A stretch of DNA of 64,000 nucleotides. Source: Candida dubliniensis CD36 (taxonomy: Eukaryota > Ascomycota > Pichiomycetes > Serinales > Debaryomycetaceae). The notes under the pieces were generated by a model, which was given only the letters and a program-made list of their open reading frames with translations, did not search any database and had not been told where the DNA came from. The DNA lies in NCBI RefSeq assembly GCF_000026945.1, contig NC_012860.1:1612001-1676000 (forward strand). The letters are read 5' to 3'. Positions 32,102-41,168 of the stretch are shown piece by piece; position 1 is the first letter of the stretch; every line of letters begins with the position of its first letter. The position numbers and the translations under genes are program-made.

Positions 32102-35100
32102 ATGGCCTTGAAACTACTAGGGAAAAAATCGTCAAAATCGAAAGAGGAGGAAGACAACAGCATTGATACAACAGAATCCACACAAAACAAATCACCGTCA
32201 AAACCTCATCGACGATCGTTTAATATATTCCAACATCATAATCATAATCAAAGCCACAGAAATAGTAACGGTTCATCTGACACTTCTTTTGAATTTAGAG
32301 GAATGGTAAACGCTTTCAACAGATCTCACTCAACATCAAAAGCTCGACCACTTTCACCTTCACCTCAAAAGAACAATTCTCCAGTTGTATCAAGATCAAA
32401 TTCATCTAAACTAAAGAAACCGAGACTATCAAACGCAGAACCGGCATACGAAGATAGAAGGTATAACCTTCCAGAAAATCAAGAAGCTGAATCCAATATT
32501 CATCAACTGTCTCATGATAAAGTGAATGAAATGGACGATCGAATTGCCCTTAAACAAGACCAAAATGACCCTGCTATTTTATTTGATGTCAAATTAGCAA
32601 GTGTACAGGGATCGGATCTATTGTTAAATGCCCCCAATAGGGAAGCCACTGATCGATCATCTATATCATCATCATCAAAACAACCATTTCCTCATTCACC
32701 TAGTAAAAGTCAACTTAGTAATCAAGAGACAAACAATTTACCACAACCACCACCTCCCAAATCAGAATCAAATGGATTTTTGTCCAGTTTATTGAATGCT
32801 GCCGCCAATAAGATGATTTCTTCAGCACCACCATCACCTCCTTCAGAAGACAAGAAAAAAGACCATTCATTTTCCAGCAAATTGGATACATTATTGAAAG
32901 GGGTGAAGCATGAAGAGTCAAAACACTCATTGGTGGATGGGGCAGCAGCAGGATCGACAGATATCGATTCTATGGAGAATAGACAAATTGCCAATTCTAC
33001 AGAATTAAAATCTATTCATTCACTTACACACGATGTTCAATTTGAGCCAGTTAGAGAATCTCCTTTAAATACTTTAGGAAATGGAGACTTGTCACTAGCT
33101 GATTTTGACAATAAATTTACCCGTGAAGAACTCGGATTGAGCTCAAGACGACCATCTTTCAGATCAGCCGATAGCATTACCAAACGAGCCACCACTCCTG
33201 AACTTATGCCCAATTCAGCATCATTAAACGGAGGTGACACTAGACGACTTTTAAGTCGCAGTTTGAATAGAAGTAGTAGCAGCATATCAAGTATTCCACA
33301 AAGACCATCATCACTTGGGAAGAGTCCAGTTGCAGATTCTCGAATGGCGAAAAGTGCAGATGACCCAACAAACAGAAGTACAACAATAACTGATAATGGA
33401 AGAGTGGACGACAATGAATCAGGAGTGCTTTCAAGTAATTTTGATGCAGACAACGTCGAAGATATTGTTGATTATGCCAAAAAAATAAAGCATGCTCTGA
33501 AGAAAAGAAATAAAGAATTTCATCAGAATTTCAAAAAATTACCCACCAAGGAGAAATTAATTGATGATTTTAGTTGTGCTGTGTCAAAAGATATTTTAGT
33601 TCATGGGAAAATGTATTTGAGTGATCATTACGTTTGTTTTAATTCAAATATTTTAGGTTGGGTTACAAATTTGGTCATACCTCTTCAAGAGGTTATTCAA
33701 ATTGAAAAAAAATCTACCGCTGTTTTATTCCCCAATGGGATAGTTATTCGTACTTTGCATCAGAAATACGTATTTGCCACTTTTTTGAGTCGTGACAGTA
33801 CATTTGATTTAATCACCAATGTTTGGCATCGAGTGTTGTTGGAAAATAGTGATATTGATCCTAAGAAATTACAAGCTCAAATTAACAAAGGTAAAAGAAG
33901 AGCCCGTGCAGGATCAAGGGTATCAAACCTTTCATTTACTAGTCGTGATGAGGACACGAACAGCTTGGATATTAGTGATTCTGATGGACTAGGCGGGTCT
34001 GACGAGGACAATGATAACTCTCTGTTTGATGATGATGATGGTGATGAAGACGCAAATGATTCTGGTCATGATGCATCTTTGGAAAGTGACGATTTTGAAT
34101 TAGATGAAAAGCCTAGTGATACAAGTGAATCCAAAGATGGCGACTTGGCTGCAACTTCAGCTTCCGGAGGTAACACTTATAGAGGCTTACCAGTTGTTGG
34201 CCCTTTGACACATGGACCTACCGAAACCGGATATTCAAAAGAATCCAACGAGACATTTATTTCCGAAGACACGATTAAAGCACCACCAGGTGTAGTTTAT
34301 TTAATTATGTTTGGCACCGATACATCCAAGTATGTAAGGATTTTAAAAGAACAAAAAAATTTTGACATTGCTGAATCTAAAATCAAAGCATTGACTAAAG
34401 AGAATAAAGAACGGAATTACACTTATACCAAACCATTGTCGGGTCCAATTGGACCCAAACAAACTAAATGTAATATCGAAGATAAATTGATTGAGTATCA
34501 ACCAGAAAAGTTTTATGAAGTTGAACAAACTACTCAAACACCAGATGTCCCCAGTGGGAATTCATTTAAAGTGAAAACCAAGATATTTTTAAGTTGGGCC
34601 TCAAACAATGAAACAAAAACTTATGTTGTCACGTCTATTGAATGGAGCGGGAAATCATGGATCAAAGGTGCAATTGAAAAAGGTACCATTGAAGGACAAA
34701 AGGATTCTATGAAAAGTATGATTAGCACCATCAACCTGATAGTTTCACAAGGTAGTGATAAAAAGGAAAGCGGTAATGGGAAACGTAAATCAAGAAGTAG
34801 AAAGGGAACTCTTAAGAAAGAACAAGAGGAGGAAGTCACCAAAGTGGAACAACCGGAAACCCCGAAATCAATAAGCGAGCAATTCATGACATTAGTGGAT
34901 ACAATTGGTGGGTTGATCCCAATTCCATTCTTGAGCAACACTGTTATTGGATTTATTATTGTTTTAATTGGATTTTTAACTACAGTTTCACTATTCAATA
35001 GGTTGACATCAACTTCTTCAAAACATTATATTGAAATTATTCCTAATGATTATATGTACGCATCGAGAATTCAAATCAGAGACAATAAGTACTTGTTATT

Positions 35101-35341
35101 GCCTACAGTTGAAACTAGTTTCAGAAATGAAAGGTTGAGAAGACAAGAGGAATTATCCCTTTGGTCATGGTTAAACAATCGTAGTGAGGGAAGACTCAAC
35201 TTAAACTATCAAGGACCAAGTTTGGATGAGTTAGATGATTCTGATTTAAAATCCAAGTATGGTGAGCAAGAATTGAAAGAAATTGTTAGATTAACAAAAA
35301 TAAAATTGGATAAGTTATCGGAGAAACTAAATGATCTTTAA
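32102..35341 (+). CDS. LAM/Ltc-family ER sterol-transfer protein (GRAM-VASt-TM)
   Basis: 1079 residues. A long Ser/Asn/Pro-rich N-terminus (about 1-450) is followed by a GRAM domain (about 468-590; DDFSCAVSKDILVHGKMYLS is its start), an acidic linker (about 640-700), one VASt/StART-like sterol-binding domain (about 725-880, opening APPGVVYLIMFGTD), a basic stretch KRKSRSRKG, and a membrane span at about 945-968. This is the plan of Lam/Ltc proteins, which move sterols between ER and plasma membrane at contact sites. In S. cerevisiae the genes beside SKP1 and KSP1 are YSP2/LAM2 and LAM4, so this is probably their shared orthologue, yet those carry two VASt domains and I see only one, as in Lam5/Lam6. 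No symbol is given for that reason. Confidence 0.86.
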   Translation: MALKLLGKKSSKSKEEEDNSIDTTESTQNKSPSKPHRRSFNIFQHHNHNQSHRNSNGSSDTSFEFRGMVNAFNRSHSTSKARPLSPSPQKNNSPVVSRSNSSKLKKPRLSNAEPAYEDRRYNLPENQEAESNIHQLSHDKVNEMDDRIALKQDQNDPAILFDVKLASVQGSDLLLNAPNREATDRSSISSSSKQPFPHSPSKSQLSNQETNNLPQPPPPKSESNGFLSSLLNAAANKMISSAPPSPPSEDKKKDHSFSSKLDTLLKGVKHEESKHSLVDGAAAGSTDIDSMENRQIANSTELKSIHSLTHDVQFEPVRESPLNTLGNGDLSLADFDNKFTREELGLSSRRPSFRSADSITKRATTPELMPNSASLNGGDTRRLLSRSLNRSSSSISSIPQRPSSLGKSPVADSRMAKSADDPTNRSTTITDNGRVDDNESGVLSSNFDADNVEDIVDYAKKIKHALKKRNKEFHQNFKKLPTKEKLIDDFSCAVSKDILVHGKMYLSDHYVCFNSNILGWVTNLVIPLQEVIQIEKKSTAVLFPNGIVIRTLHQKYVFATFLSRDSTFDLITNVWHRVLLENSDIDPKKLQAQINKGKRRARAGSRVSNLSFTSRDEDTNSLDISDSDGLGGSDEDNDNSLFDDDDGDEDANDSGHDASLESDDFELDEKPSDTSESKDGDLAATSASGGNTYRGLPVVGPLTHGPTETGYSKESNETFISEDTIKAPPGVVYLIMFGTDTSKYVRILKEQKNFDIAESKIKALTKENKERNYTYTKPLSGPIGPKQTKCNIEDKLIEYQPEKFYEVEQTTQTPDVPSGNSFKVKTKIFLSWASNNETKTYVVTSIEWSGKSWIKGAIEKGTIEGQKDSMKSMISTINLIVSQGSDKKESGNGKRKSRSRKGTLKKEQEEEVTKVEQPETPKSISEQFMTLVDTIGGLIPIPFLSNTVIGFIIVLIGFLTTVSLFNRLTSTSSKHYIEIIPNDYMYASRIQIRDNKYLLLPTVETSFRNERLRRQEELSLWSWLNNRSEGRLNLNYQGPSLDELDDSDLKSKYGEQELKEIVRLTKIKLDKLSEKLNDL

Positions 35342-35610
35342 GGTAGTTTGTAGTTGCGTATATGTTTAGTATGTAACTGCAACAATATAGCATGTTTAGG
35401 CAAGGTCTTTTTTTTGTTTTGTGGCACTTACAAAGAGGGTTCTTCTTAAGAACGTAGGATAAACTGTTCAAAGCATTTGACTAAGAACTGTTGGCAAGAG
35501 ATATAAGTCCTCTTTTTGAAGATCAATTGAAAAATTTTTGTGTGGAATGCAACAATAATAATAATAATAATGAGGAGTTAATTACCAATTGGTCATACAT
35601 TTTAACTACA
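35342..35610. other. LAM-gene 3' region up to the left inverted repeat
   Basis: AT-rich spacer after the LAM-gene stop, with an AAT trinucleotide run at 35553-35572. A short frame at 35491-35736 crosses into the repeat and looks non-coding. Confidence 0.5.
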
Positions 35611-36715
35611 CATTCATATACAGGAAAATTAAAAACATATAAAAGGGGTGACGATTGTCTCCTCTCTCCTCAAATTTTTTTTTTTTTTTTTGCCAGCCTC
35701 ATTCTACTTTCTTTTTCTTTTAAACGACAACCATAACTACCACCACCACCCATAAAGGTAAGTAATACCCACTATTATGTCATGTTTTCGTTGAAGTCCA
35801 GAGTATTTGCCATAAGTGATGTCCAAGTTTCACCATGATTAAAGAAATATATAACTTTTGCGTAGCTATCTTTTTATTGATTTTGATTTCCAATGGTTTT
35901 GAAATTTTTTTTTTTTAATATGTCTTATCAAGTTTCATTATTAACCCCGGAATTGCTTACTTATTACTTTTAGCCTCCTCCCGAATAATCCCCGAATAAT
36001 GCCAGTATAATAAACGTACAACAATATCCCCAAAGTATAAACGAAACAGAATAGATACATAGTAAAACGGAATACATTTTTTTTTCAATTCTTGACTAGA
36101 TGGAAAAAAAGAAAAAAATCAAAAGAGATATGGTAGTCCCATTATACTTTCCACTACGGCATTAGAGTTTAGCAAAACACAGCAACAAAAGAATAGGATA
36201 TAGGTATAGTTCACATTGTTATGCTCTGACAAAAAATCCCCACCACCATCGATGTTCCCGCATTTCTACTGTTTTATTTGATTATAATCCCAGATTTACT
36301 GCAATTTACTACTCCGATTTTTCTATAAAGTTTCAAGTCGTCCTCCTCCTAAAGTCTCCCAATATTACTCCGATTAACACGTATTATAAAGTTTAAATAG
36401 TATAATTCTCCAAACTGTGTGATTTTTCTTCATTTCCAACAACCCGGAAAAAGCGATTACAAGGAAAGTACTAAAGTTCATTTTATTAAACTACAATGTA
36501 TTAGTGGGTAAGTATAACCTTTGTTTTTTTTCTTTATCTTGTTTCTTTTAGTGTGTCTTTATTTCTATAACCCCTTTCCAGTTTTTATTAACTTTTAGGA
36601 TTTCAGTTATGGGTATAAACTTGAGTTCACTTAACTCTGGTCTTGGGCGAATAACGTGAAGAGTTATGTGGGTATGTATATAGGTTGTTGTATAGGAATA
36701 AAGAGAGTATTTGTG
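35611..36715 (+). repeat. Long inverted repeat, left copy
   Basis: About 1105 bp repeated in reverse complement at 50072-51176. Aligning by eye, every paired position sums to 86787 at both ends, so the copies have equal length. I count roughly ten substitutions plus one or two single-base indels in homopolymers, so about 99% identity. Outside both edges similarity stops abruptly. It has no long reading frame, no LTR-like TG...CA ends and no terminal repeats. This copy lies between the convergent LAM and GPI8 genes. It contains GTAAGT-type splice-donor look-alikes (35758, 36510) but no TACTAAC, so a spliced RNA is not supported. Confidence 0.93.
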
Positions 36716-36830
36716 AGATATAAAAACTCAAAATAATATTAAGATTGTAATAAATTTACGTGTATATGTTTGTAGACTTAAATATTAAATGCTAATTAAC
36801 GGTAACTTCAGTATCTTTTTTACTTTTCAT

Positions 36831-37982
36831 TTAGAACTTTGAAGATATGAACCATAAAGCAACAATAACACCAACAGTTACCACTCCAAAAATTCTAGCA
36901 TGTAATTGAGGGACTTTAATTAATGACTTTGAATTTTCGTCACACTCAAAACTGAACTGTGTTGCACCTCTTTCTTTAATAATATTTTTAGTTTGATTGT
37001 TGTCCTCGTTTGATTCCGACACTTTTTCATCTTGTAATAACTCGGTATTGACATCATCAACTACAACATTCTGAACATTACCAAAGAAATCGGTTAATAA
37101 AACTTCACTGACATTACGTTTGAATAAATCAGTTCTGATACCTGGATGAGAATGAACATTTTCAAAAGTATATTCAGCAAACAATTTATCCATGGTCTCC
37201 TTTGAATCTCTATCGATTTTTTCAAGAAAATCCAAGGTATAATAAGTAAATCTGTCAATCACTGCCACCCCAATATCCATATCGGAATGATGCGAATAGG
37301 ATGATTCATCTATTTCTGACGAACCAACGGCTAATATATTTGGAGAATGGATTTTTTCATACATGGTATTAGCTTGGCAAGTATCAATCATGAAAAATAT
37401 TTCATTATACCTTTTTTGATCATACATTTGAGAAAATGCATCAGCAAGATCATAAGCACTAATTTCTTCAGCATCTTGAAACTTCAAAAATTCATTACCT
37501 CCATGACCTGTTAAATAAATAAAAATATTGGAATTTTCATCAGTCAATAATCTCTTTGATCTAGGTTGATCTGAATCCCATTTATCAGTTAATAACCGCA
37601 TAAAATTTTCAACCGTGACTTCATATCCTCGATAATCTACTTCTATTGATTCACCATATAAATCAATAGCTTCATCCATATTATTGAAAACTGACCCGGG
37701 GAATGCATTTCTGGGATTGCAAGCAATATCATCCGATAACATAAGAATGATTTGAGAATCAGGGATCCCTAGTCTTTTCACAGTACGGTATAAACTTAAT
37801 GTGTTGGCCATATGACGATAATTGAACCAAAACCTCGATGTTGATACCAAGACGGCCCAGTTATTTGAATGACGACTTGGATCGGAATTACTGGTATTCA
37901 CAGAGTCATTTGGTAAATCAGATGATAACACCGTGCTGAAGACAAGTAAAATAGGTAGGATGAAACTAAGTACTCTATTCAT
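36831..37982 (-). CDS. GPI8: GPI transamidase catalytic subunit
   Basis: 383 residues from ATG (MNRVLSFILPILLVF); an Asn-rich TTG-initiated extension of 22 codons is rejected because the signal peptide starts at this Met. The caspase-like C13 peptidase domain has His160 in YLTGHGGNEF and Cys202 in MIDTCQANTMYEK, close to yeast Gpi8 His157/Cys199. A C-terminal membrane span (FGVVTVGVIVALWFIS) anchors it in the ER. It cleaves the C-terminal signal of precursors and, with Gpi16, Gaa1, Gpi17 and Gab1, attaches the GPI anchor, which is essential for the Candida cell wall. IRC3 lies 212 bp upstream on the same strand, the same order as YDR331W-YDR332W. Confidence 0.97.
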   Translation of the reverse strand: MNRVLSFILPILLVFSTVLSSDLPNDSVNTSNSDPSRHSNNWAVLVSTSRFWFNYRHMANTLSLYRTVKRLGIPDSQIILMLSDDIACNPRNAFPGSVFNNMDEAIDLYGESIEVDYRGYEVTVENFMRLLTDKWDSDQPRSKRLLTDENSNIFIYLTGHGGNEFLKFQDAEEISAYDLADAFSQMYDQKRYNEIFFMIDTCQANTMYEKIHSPNILAVGSSEIDESSYSHHSDMDIGVAVIDRFTYYTLDFLEKIDRDSKETMDKLFAEYTFENVHSHPGIRTDLFKRNVSEVLLTDFFGNVQNVVVDDVNTELLQDEKVSESNEDNNQTKNIIKERGATQFSFECDENSKSLIKVPQLHARIFGVVTVGVIVALWFISSKF

Positions 37983-38194
37983 GTTGTTGTTGTTCTTGTT
38001 GTTGTTGCTTTTGTATGGTTTGTAGTTTTCTTGGTTATTTGTAATCAAGACTTGAATGCGTTGGTTAAATTATTTTTGGTATTTTTTTTTGTTTTGAATA
38101 TTTGTTTTTTTTTTTCGCTAATTCCGATGATGTTTTTACAAGATTTAATTATGGCTATTTCCGAAAAACTATATTGTTTCTTCTATTTACAGTT

Positions 38195-40159
38195 TTAATC
38201 TCTATATTTCAAAGGTATTTGCTTGCGACAATTTGCCACTGCTTGTGTTAGAATCTGGTTCCCTTTCCAAAATGAATAATCACATTGTGGATAATACATT
38301 AATGCAAATTTGAATCGGTATGCTGTCACTAAATGCAACCCACGAACAACATCATTAAGCGAAGCAAGAAACTGTTCTTTCTCAAGACGATTTTCATGAC
38401 AATATTTATCGATTCGGTAATTCAATTTGGAAATAATAAATTCAGCAAAATACTTGTGACATTTTCTTCTAAACGTGTTATACTTTGCCGTATACAGCGT
38501 ATGTTCCGGAAATGTTTCATCTAGTTTCTGCATCAACTCAAGTATATTGCTGCTTGTGTGAATATGCTCAACTTCTTGATTACTTGAAATACTATGTCTA
38601 TCAAGTTGGTTTCGTGTCAACTTAAACTCTAGCTTGTTGTTCGTGTTGATTTTTTCAATTAGAAAAAAGGTCTCATCTAGACCACCAACACCCCAAATTG
38701 AATCTCTATACAATGCCACCCATGGGAGTTTGCCTTTCAAAAGTATATCTTTCACAACCTCTATATCCAGCATGTACTTTTGAAATAATTGTATACCGTT
38801 GATAGTTTTCAATTCAGAAGCTCCTTGGTTGTAATAATACAATGCACGTTCCACTATTAGTTTCCTACGTGCACGCAACGACTTGATCGATTCAATATAT
38901 TCCAAATCGTCCAACCTCTCATCTTCTTCACCATTTTTTTGATCTGTGAATCTTCTTTTGTCTTTCTCTTGTGGCTCTTCACCAGATAATGTCGCTTTCA
39001 ATACTAGACTTGATTTTGTTATCCCCACCAAATCGATCACATGACAATGACTTTTCTCCTTGTGTAATCTTAATCCTCTACCGATCATTTGTATCATTAA
39101 AGATTGTGACATTGTTGGTCTTGCAAGAATTATAGAATCGATGTTTGGTATATCGGTCCCTTCTGTGAATACCCCAACATTACACAAGACGGGGAATTTT
39201 CCTTGTTTAAAATCTTCCACGATAAACTCTCTTTCAATTCTGGACGTTTCTCCTAATACGTATTGGGCATCTATACCTTGTTGTTGAAATAGCCCACATA
39301 CTTCACGACAATGCTCAACGTTAACACAAAAAATTATTGTACTCTTGTAATCTTTTGCTAATTCCATGTATGCCAACAATATCTTTTCATTAATATCTAC
39401 TTTATTTAATGCCAAATATAAACTTGACGAATCGTAATCACCGCCTTTTTTTGGAACATTTGTCAAATTCAAATTTTTGATACTCACGTTAGATATTTTA
39501 AACTCTGCCAACTCCTTGTTTTCAATCATAGTGGGTAATGATCTTTGAAACACAATTTTATCAAATACTGTTCCTAATTTTTGTTTATCAGTCCGTGCTA
39601 AAGTAGCAGTAAATCCAATTACATGAACGTCAGTGTCTTTTGTATCGGCCTTGAAATGTTTCAAAATCTTCAAATACGATGGTGCAATAGCATGATGGCA
39701 TTCATCAATAATGATCGTTTTGAATTCATCGGGATCAAATCTTGCTAATCTATTGGATCTGGCTAATGACATTACCGATGCCACAATAACATCGTCATCT
39801 GGTGTAGAACGTACTTTCCCCATTTCAATACCAACTTTTAAATCAGGGTTTACCTTGTTGATCTTATCTCGTGATTGAGTGATTAATTCTTGAGTATGTG
39901 CTAAAACAAGGGTTTTTGCTCCTTCTCGTTTTAATAAGGGAATTAAGTGGCTAAATACAACTGTTTTGCCACTTCCAGTAGCCATTTCTATTGCTTGTCT
40001 TTTCACTCCTGAGCCAGATGATTCTAGGATCAAATCAATAGCTTTCTGTTGGTAGTCTCGTAAGGGAAATGAATGGGAAAAACGTATGTTCTGCATTTTC
40101 GGTAGAGAAAATTTTGGGCACTTTGATAATAGTATTGGAGCTAGTCTATTTATGGTCAT
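38195..40159 (-). CDS. IRC3: Mitochondrial DEAD/H-type DNA helicase, Irc3 family
   Basis: 654 residues. The N-terminus is basic with hydroxyl residues and no acidic ones before about residue 35, fitting a mitochondrial presequence. SF2 helicase motifs follow: Q-like RDYQQKAI, Walker A MATGSGKT (about 59-66), DECH (152-155), GFTATLAR, and motif VI QMIGRGLRLH. A family-specific C-terminal domain ends with the RFKFALMYYPQ segment. Irc3 of S. cerevisiae is a branch-specific helicase that keeps mitochondrial DNA intact. The adjacent GPI8 supports the call by gene order. A degenerate copy of its C-terminal part lies just upstream. Confidence 0.9.
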   Translation of the reverse strand: MTINRLAPILLSKCPKFSLPKMQNIRFSHSFPLRDYQQKAIDLILESSGSGVKRQAIEMATGSGKTVVFSHLIPLLKREGAKTLVLAHTQELITQSRDKINKVNPDLKVGIEMGKVRSTPDDDVIVASVMSLARSNRLARFDPDEFKTIIIDECHHAIAPSYLKILKHFKADTKDTDVHVIGFTATLARTDKQKLGTVFDKIVFQRSLPTMIENKELAEFKISNVSIKNLNLTNVPKKGGDYDSSSLYLALNKVDINEKILLAYMELAKDYKSTIIFCVNVEHCREVCGLFQQQGIDAQYVLGETSRIEREFIVEDFKQGKFPVLCNVGVFTEGTDIPNIDSIILARPTMSQSLMIQMIGRGLRLHKEKSHCHVIDLVGITKSSLVLKATLSGEEPQEKDKRRFTDQKNGEEDERLDDLEYIESIKSLRARRKLIVERALYYYNQGASELKTINGIQLFQKYMLDIEVVKDILLKGKLPWVALYRDSIWGVGGLDETFFLIEKINTNNKLEFKLTRNQLDRHSISSNQEVEHIHTSSNILELMQKLDETFPEHTLYTAKYNTFRRKCHKYFAEFIISKLNYRIDKYCHENRLEKEQFLASLNDVVRGLHLVTAYRFKFALMYYPQCDYSFWKGNQILTQAVANCRKQIPLKYRD

Positions 40160-40407
40160 AAGGTAATGTTGTCTCTATTTTTATTGTTCAGCTTGTCGTT
40201 TTGGGATACATCATCAAGGATTGAAAAAACATAACCAAGTTGTTTATTGTTTTTTTTTTTTTTTGCTTCGTATATTTTTCTTTCTGGTAGCATTTTTTTT
40301 TGATCTACCAACCCCCCTTCAGATTCAATTACACTTTATTGGTTTCACATACTAAAATTTAGTTCTATTAATATGCTATATTTTATATATCTTTCTTGTA
40401 ATAATTT

Positions 40408-40840
40408 TTTTACTGCTTCTGCTGCTAGGATTTGATTTGTTTTCCATTAAGTATAATCACAGCCCAAAAAAAATACATCAATGCTAATGTGAATCTACAT
40501 CCAGTCACCAACGGCATAGCACGAACTTCATCAGTCACATATTCACGTAGTTGAGCTTCACTGAATCCATTATACAAACTTGAGTCTCTTATTCTCTTGG
40601 CTAGGTGAGACATTATAAAGCTTGCTTGAGAATATTTGCAGGGTCTTTCAAAGTCCTTATATCTGGAGGCATAGATTGCATCTACAGGGAATCTTTCTGC
40701 TGGCTCCCGTAACAAGGCAGGCACGTTTCTGCTTGTACCAATATGTTCAAGTTCTTAATAATTTGAAAAATTATGTTTGGCAAATTTGTTATACGTTAAC
40801 TGGTATCTTGTTGATAATCTCTCAAGACGAGGGAGTGAAT
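40408..40840 (-). pseudogene. Decayed tandem duplicate of the IRC3 C-terminal region
   Basis: Minus-strand translation lines up with the last third of the adjacent helicase: ELEHIGTSRN against EVEHIHTSSN, FPVDAIYASRYKDFER against FPEHTLYTAKYNTFRR, and GCRFTLALMY against AYRFKFALMY. An in-frame TAA sits at 40755-40757 in the middle of the match. After ALMY the protein match ends, but the DNA match continues with a shifted frame (TGTGATTATAC against TGTGATTATTC), so there is also a frameshift. Helicase motifs are absent. The copy starts about 250 bp upstream of IRC3 on the same strand. Protein identity is only around 35-40%, so the duplication is old or relaxed. The stretch 40841-41168 shows no clear gene. 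Confidence 0.8.
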
Positions 40841-41168
40841 GAGACGCTTGCTACATCATGTTGGTATTTGTGGAAACCGATATTTAGTATTACCCACCAA
40901 TGCTCGTGATGCAAACCAATTTGCAGCCATTATTTCTAGCTAATAAGGGACACGGCTATCAGCAATGTTTCTTTTTGGTTTAAGGAAATACACCAATTAT
41001 AGATCCTTGCCTTTTAGATTATCGTCTTACATTTTTAACTTCATGTTTTGGTTACTCTGGTCTCCGTATTCAGAGATGCATCACAAGAATACGGTAGTAA
41101 AAAAAAAAAAACAATTCTTGGCCAAAGGTTAAACCCACCTAATGGTACAAGTATCAAAACTTTATTTA

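Noticed and set aside
35491..35736. Short frame that resembles another at 51063-51287 on the opposite strand
   Set aside because: The shared peptide lies within the inverted repeat and the remainder is unrelated; homology is of DNA, not of a gene.
37983..38048. N-terminal extensions from TTG for GPI8, and likewise for STU1, PEX3, SWD2 and the 23.2-24.7 kb gene
   Set aside because: They have no ATG, are low-complexity, and the downstream ATG gives the expected signal peptide, membrane anchor or family start.
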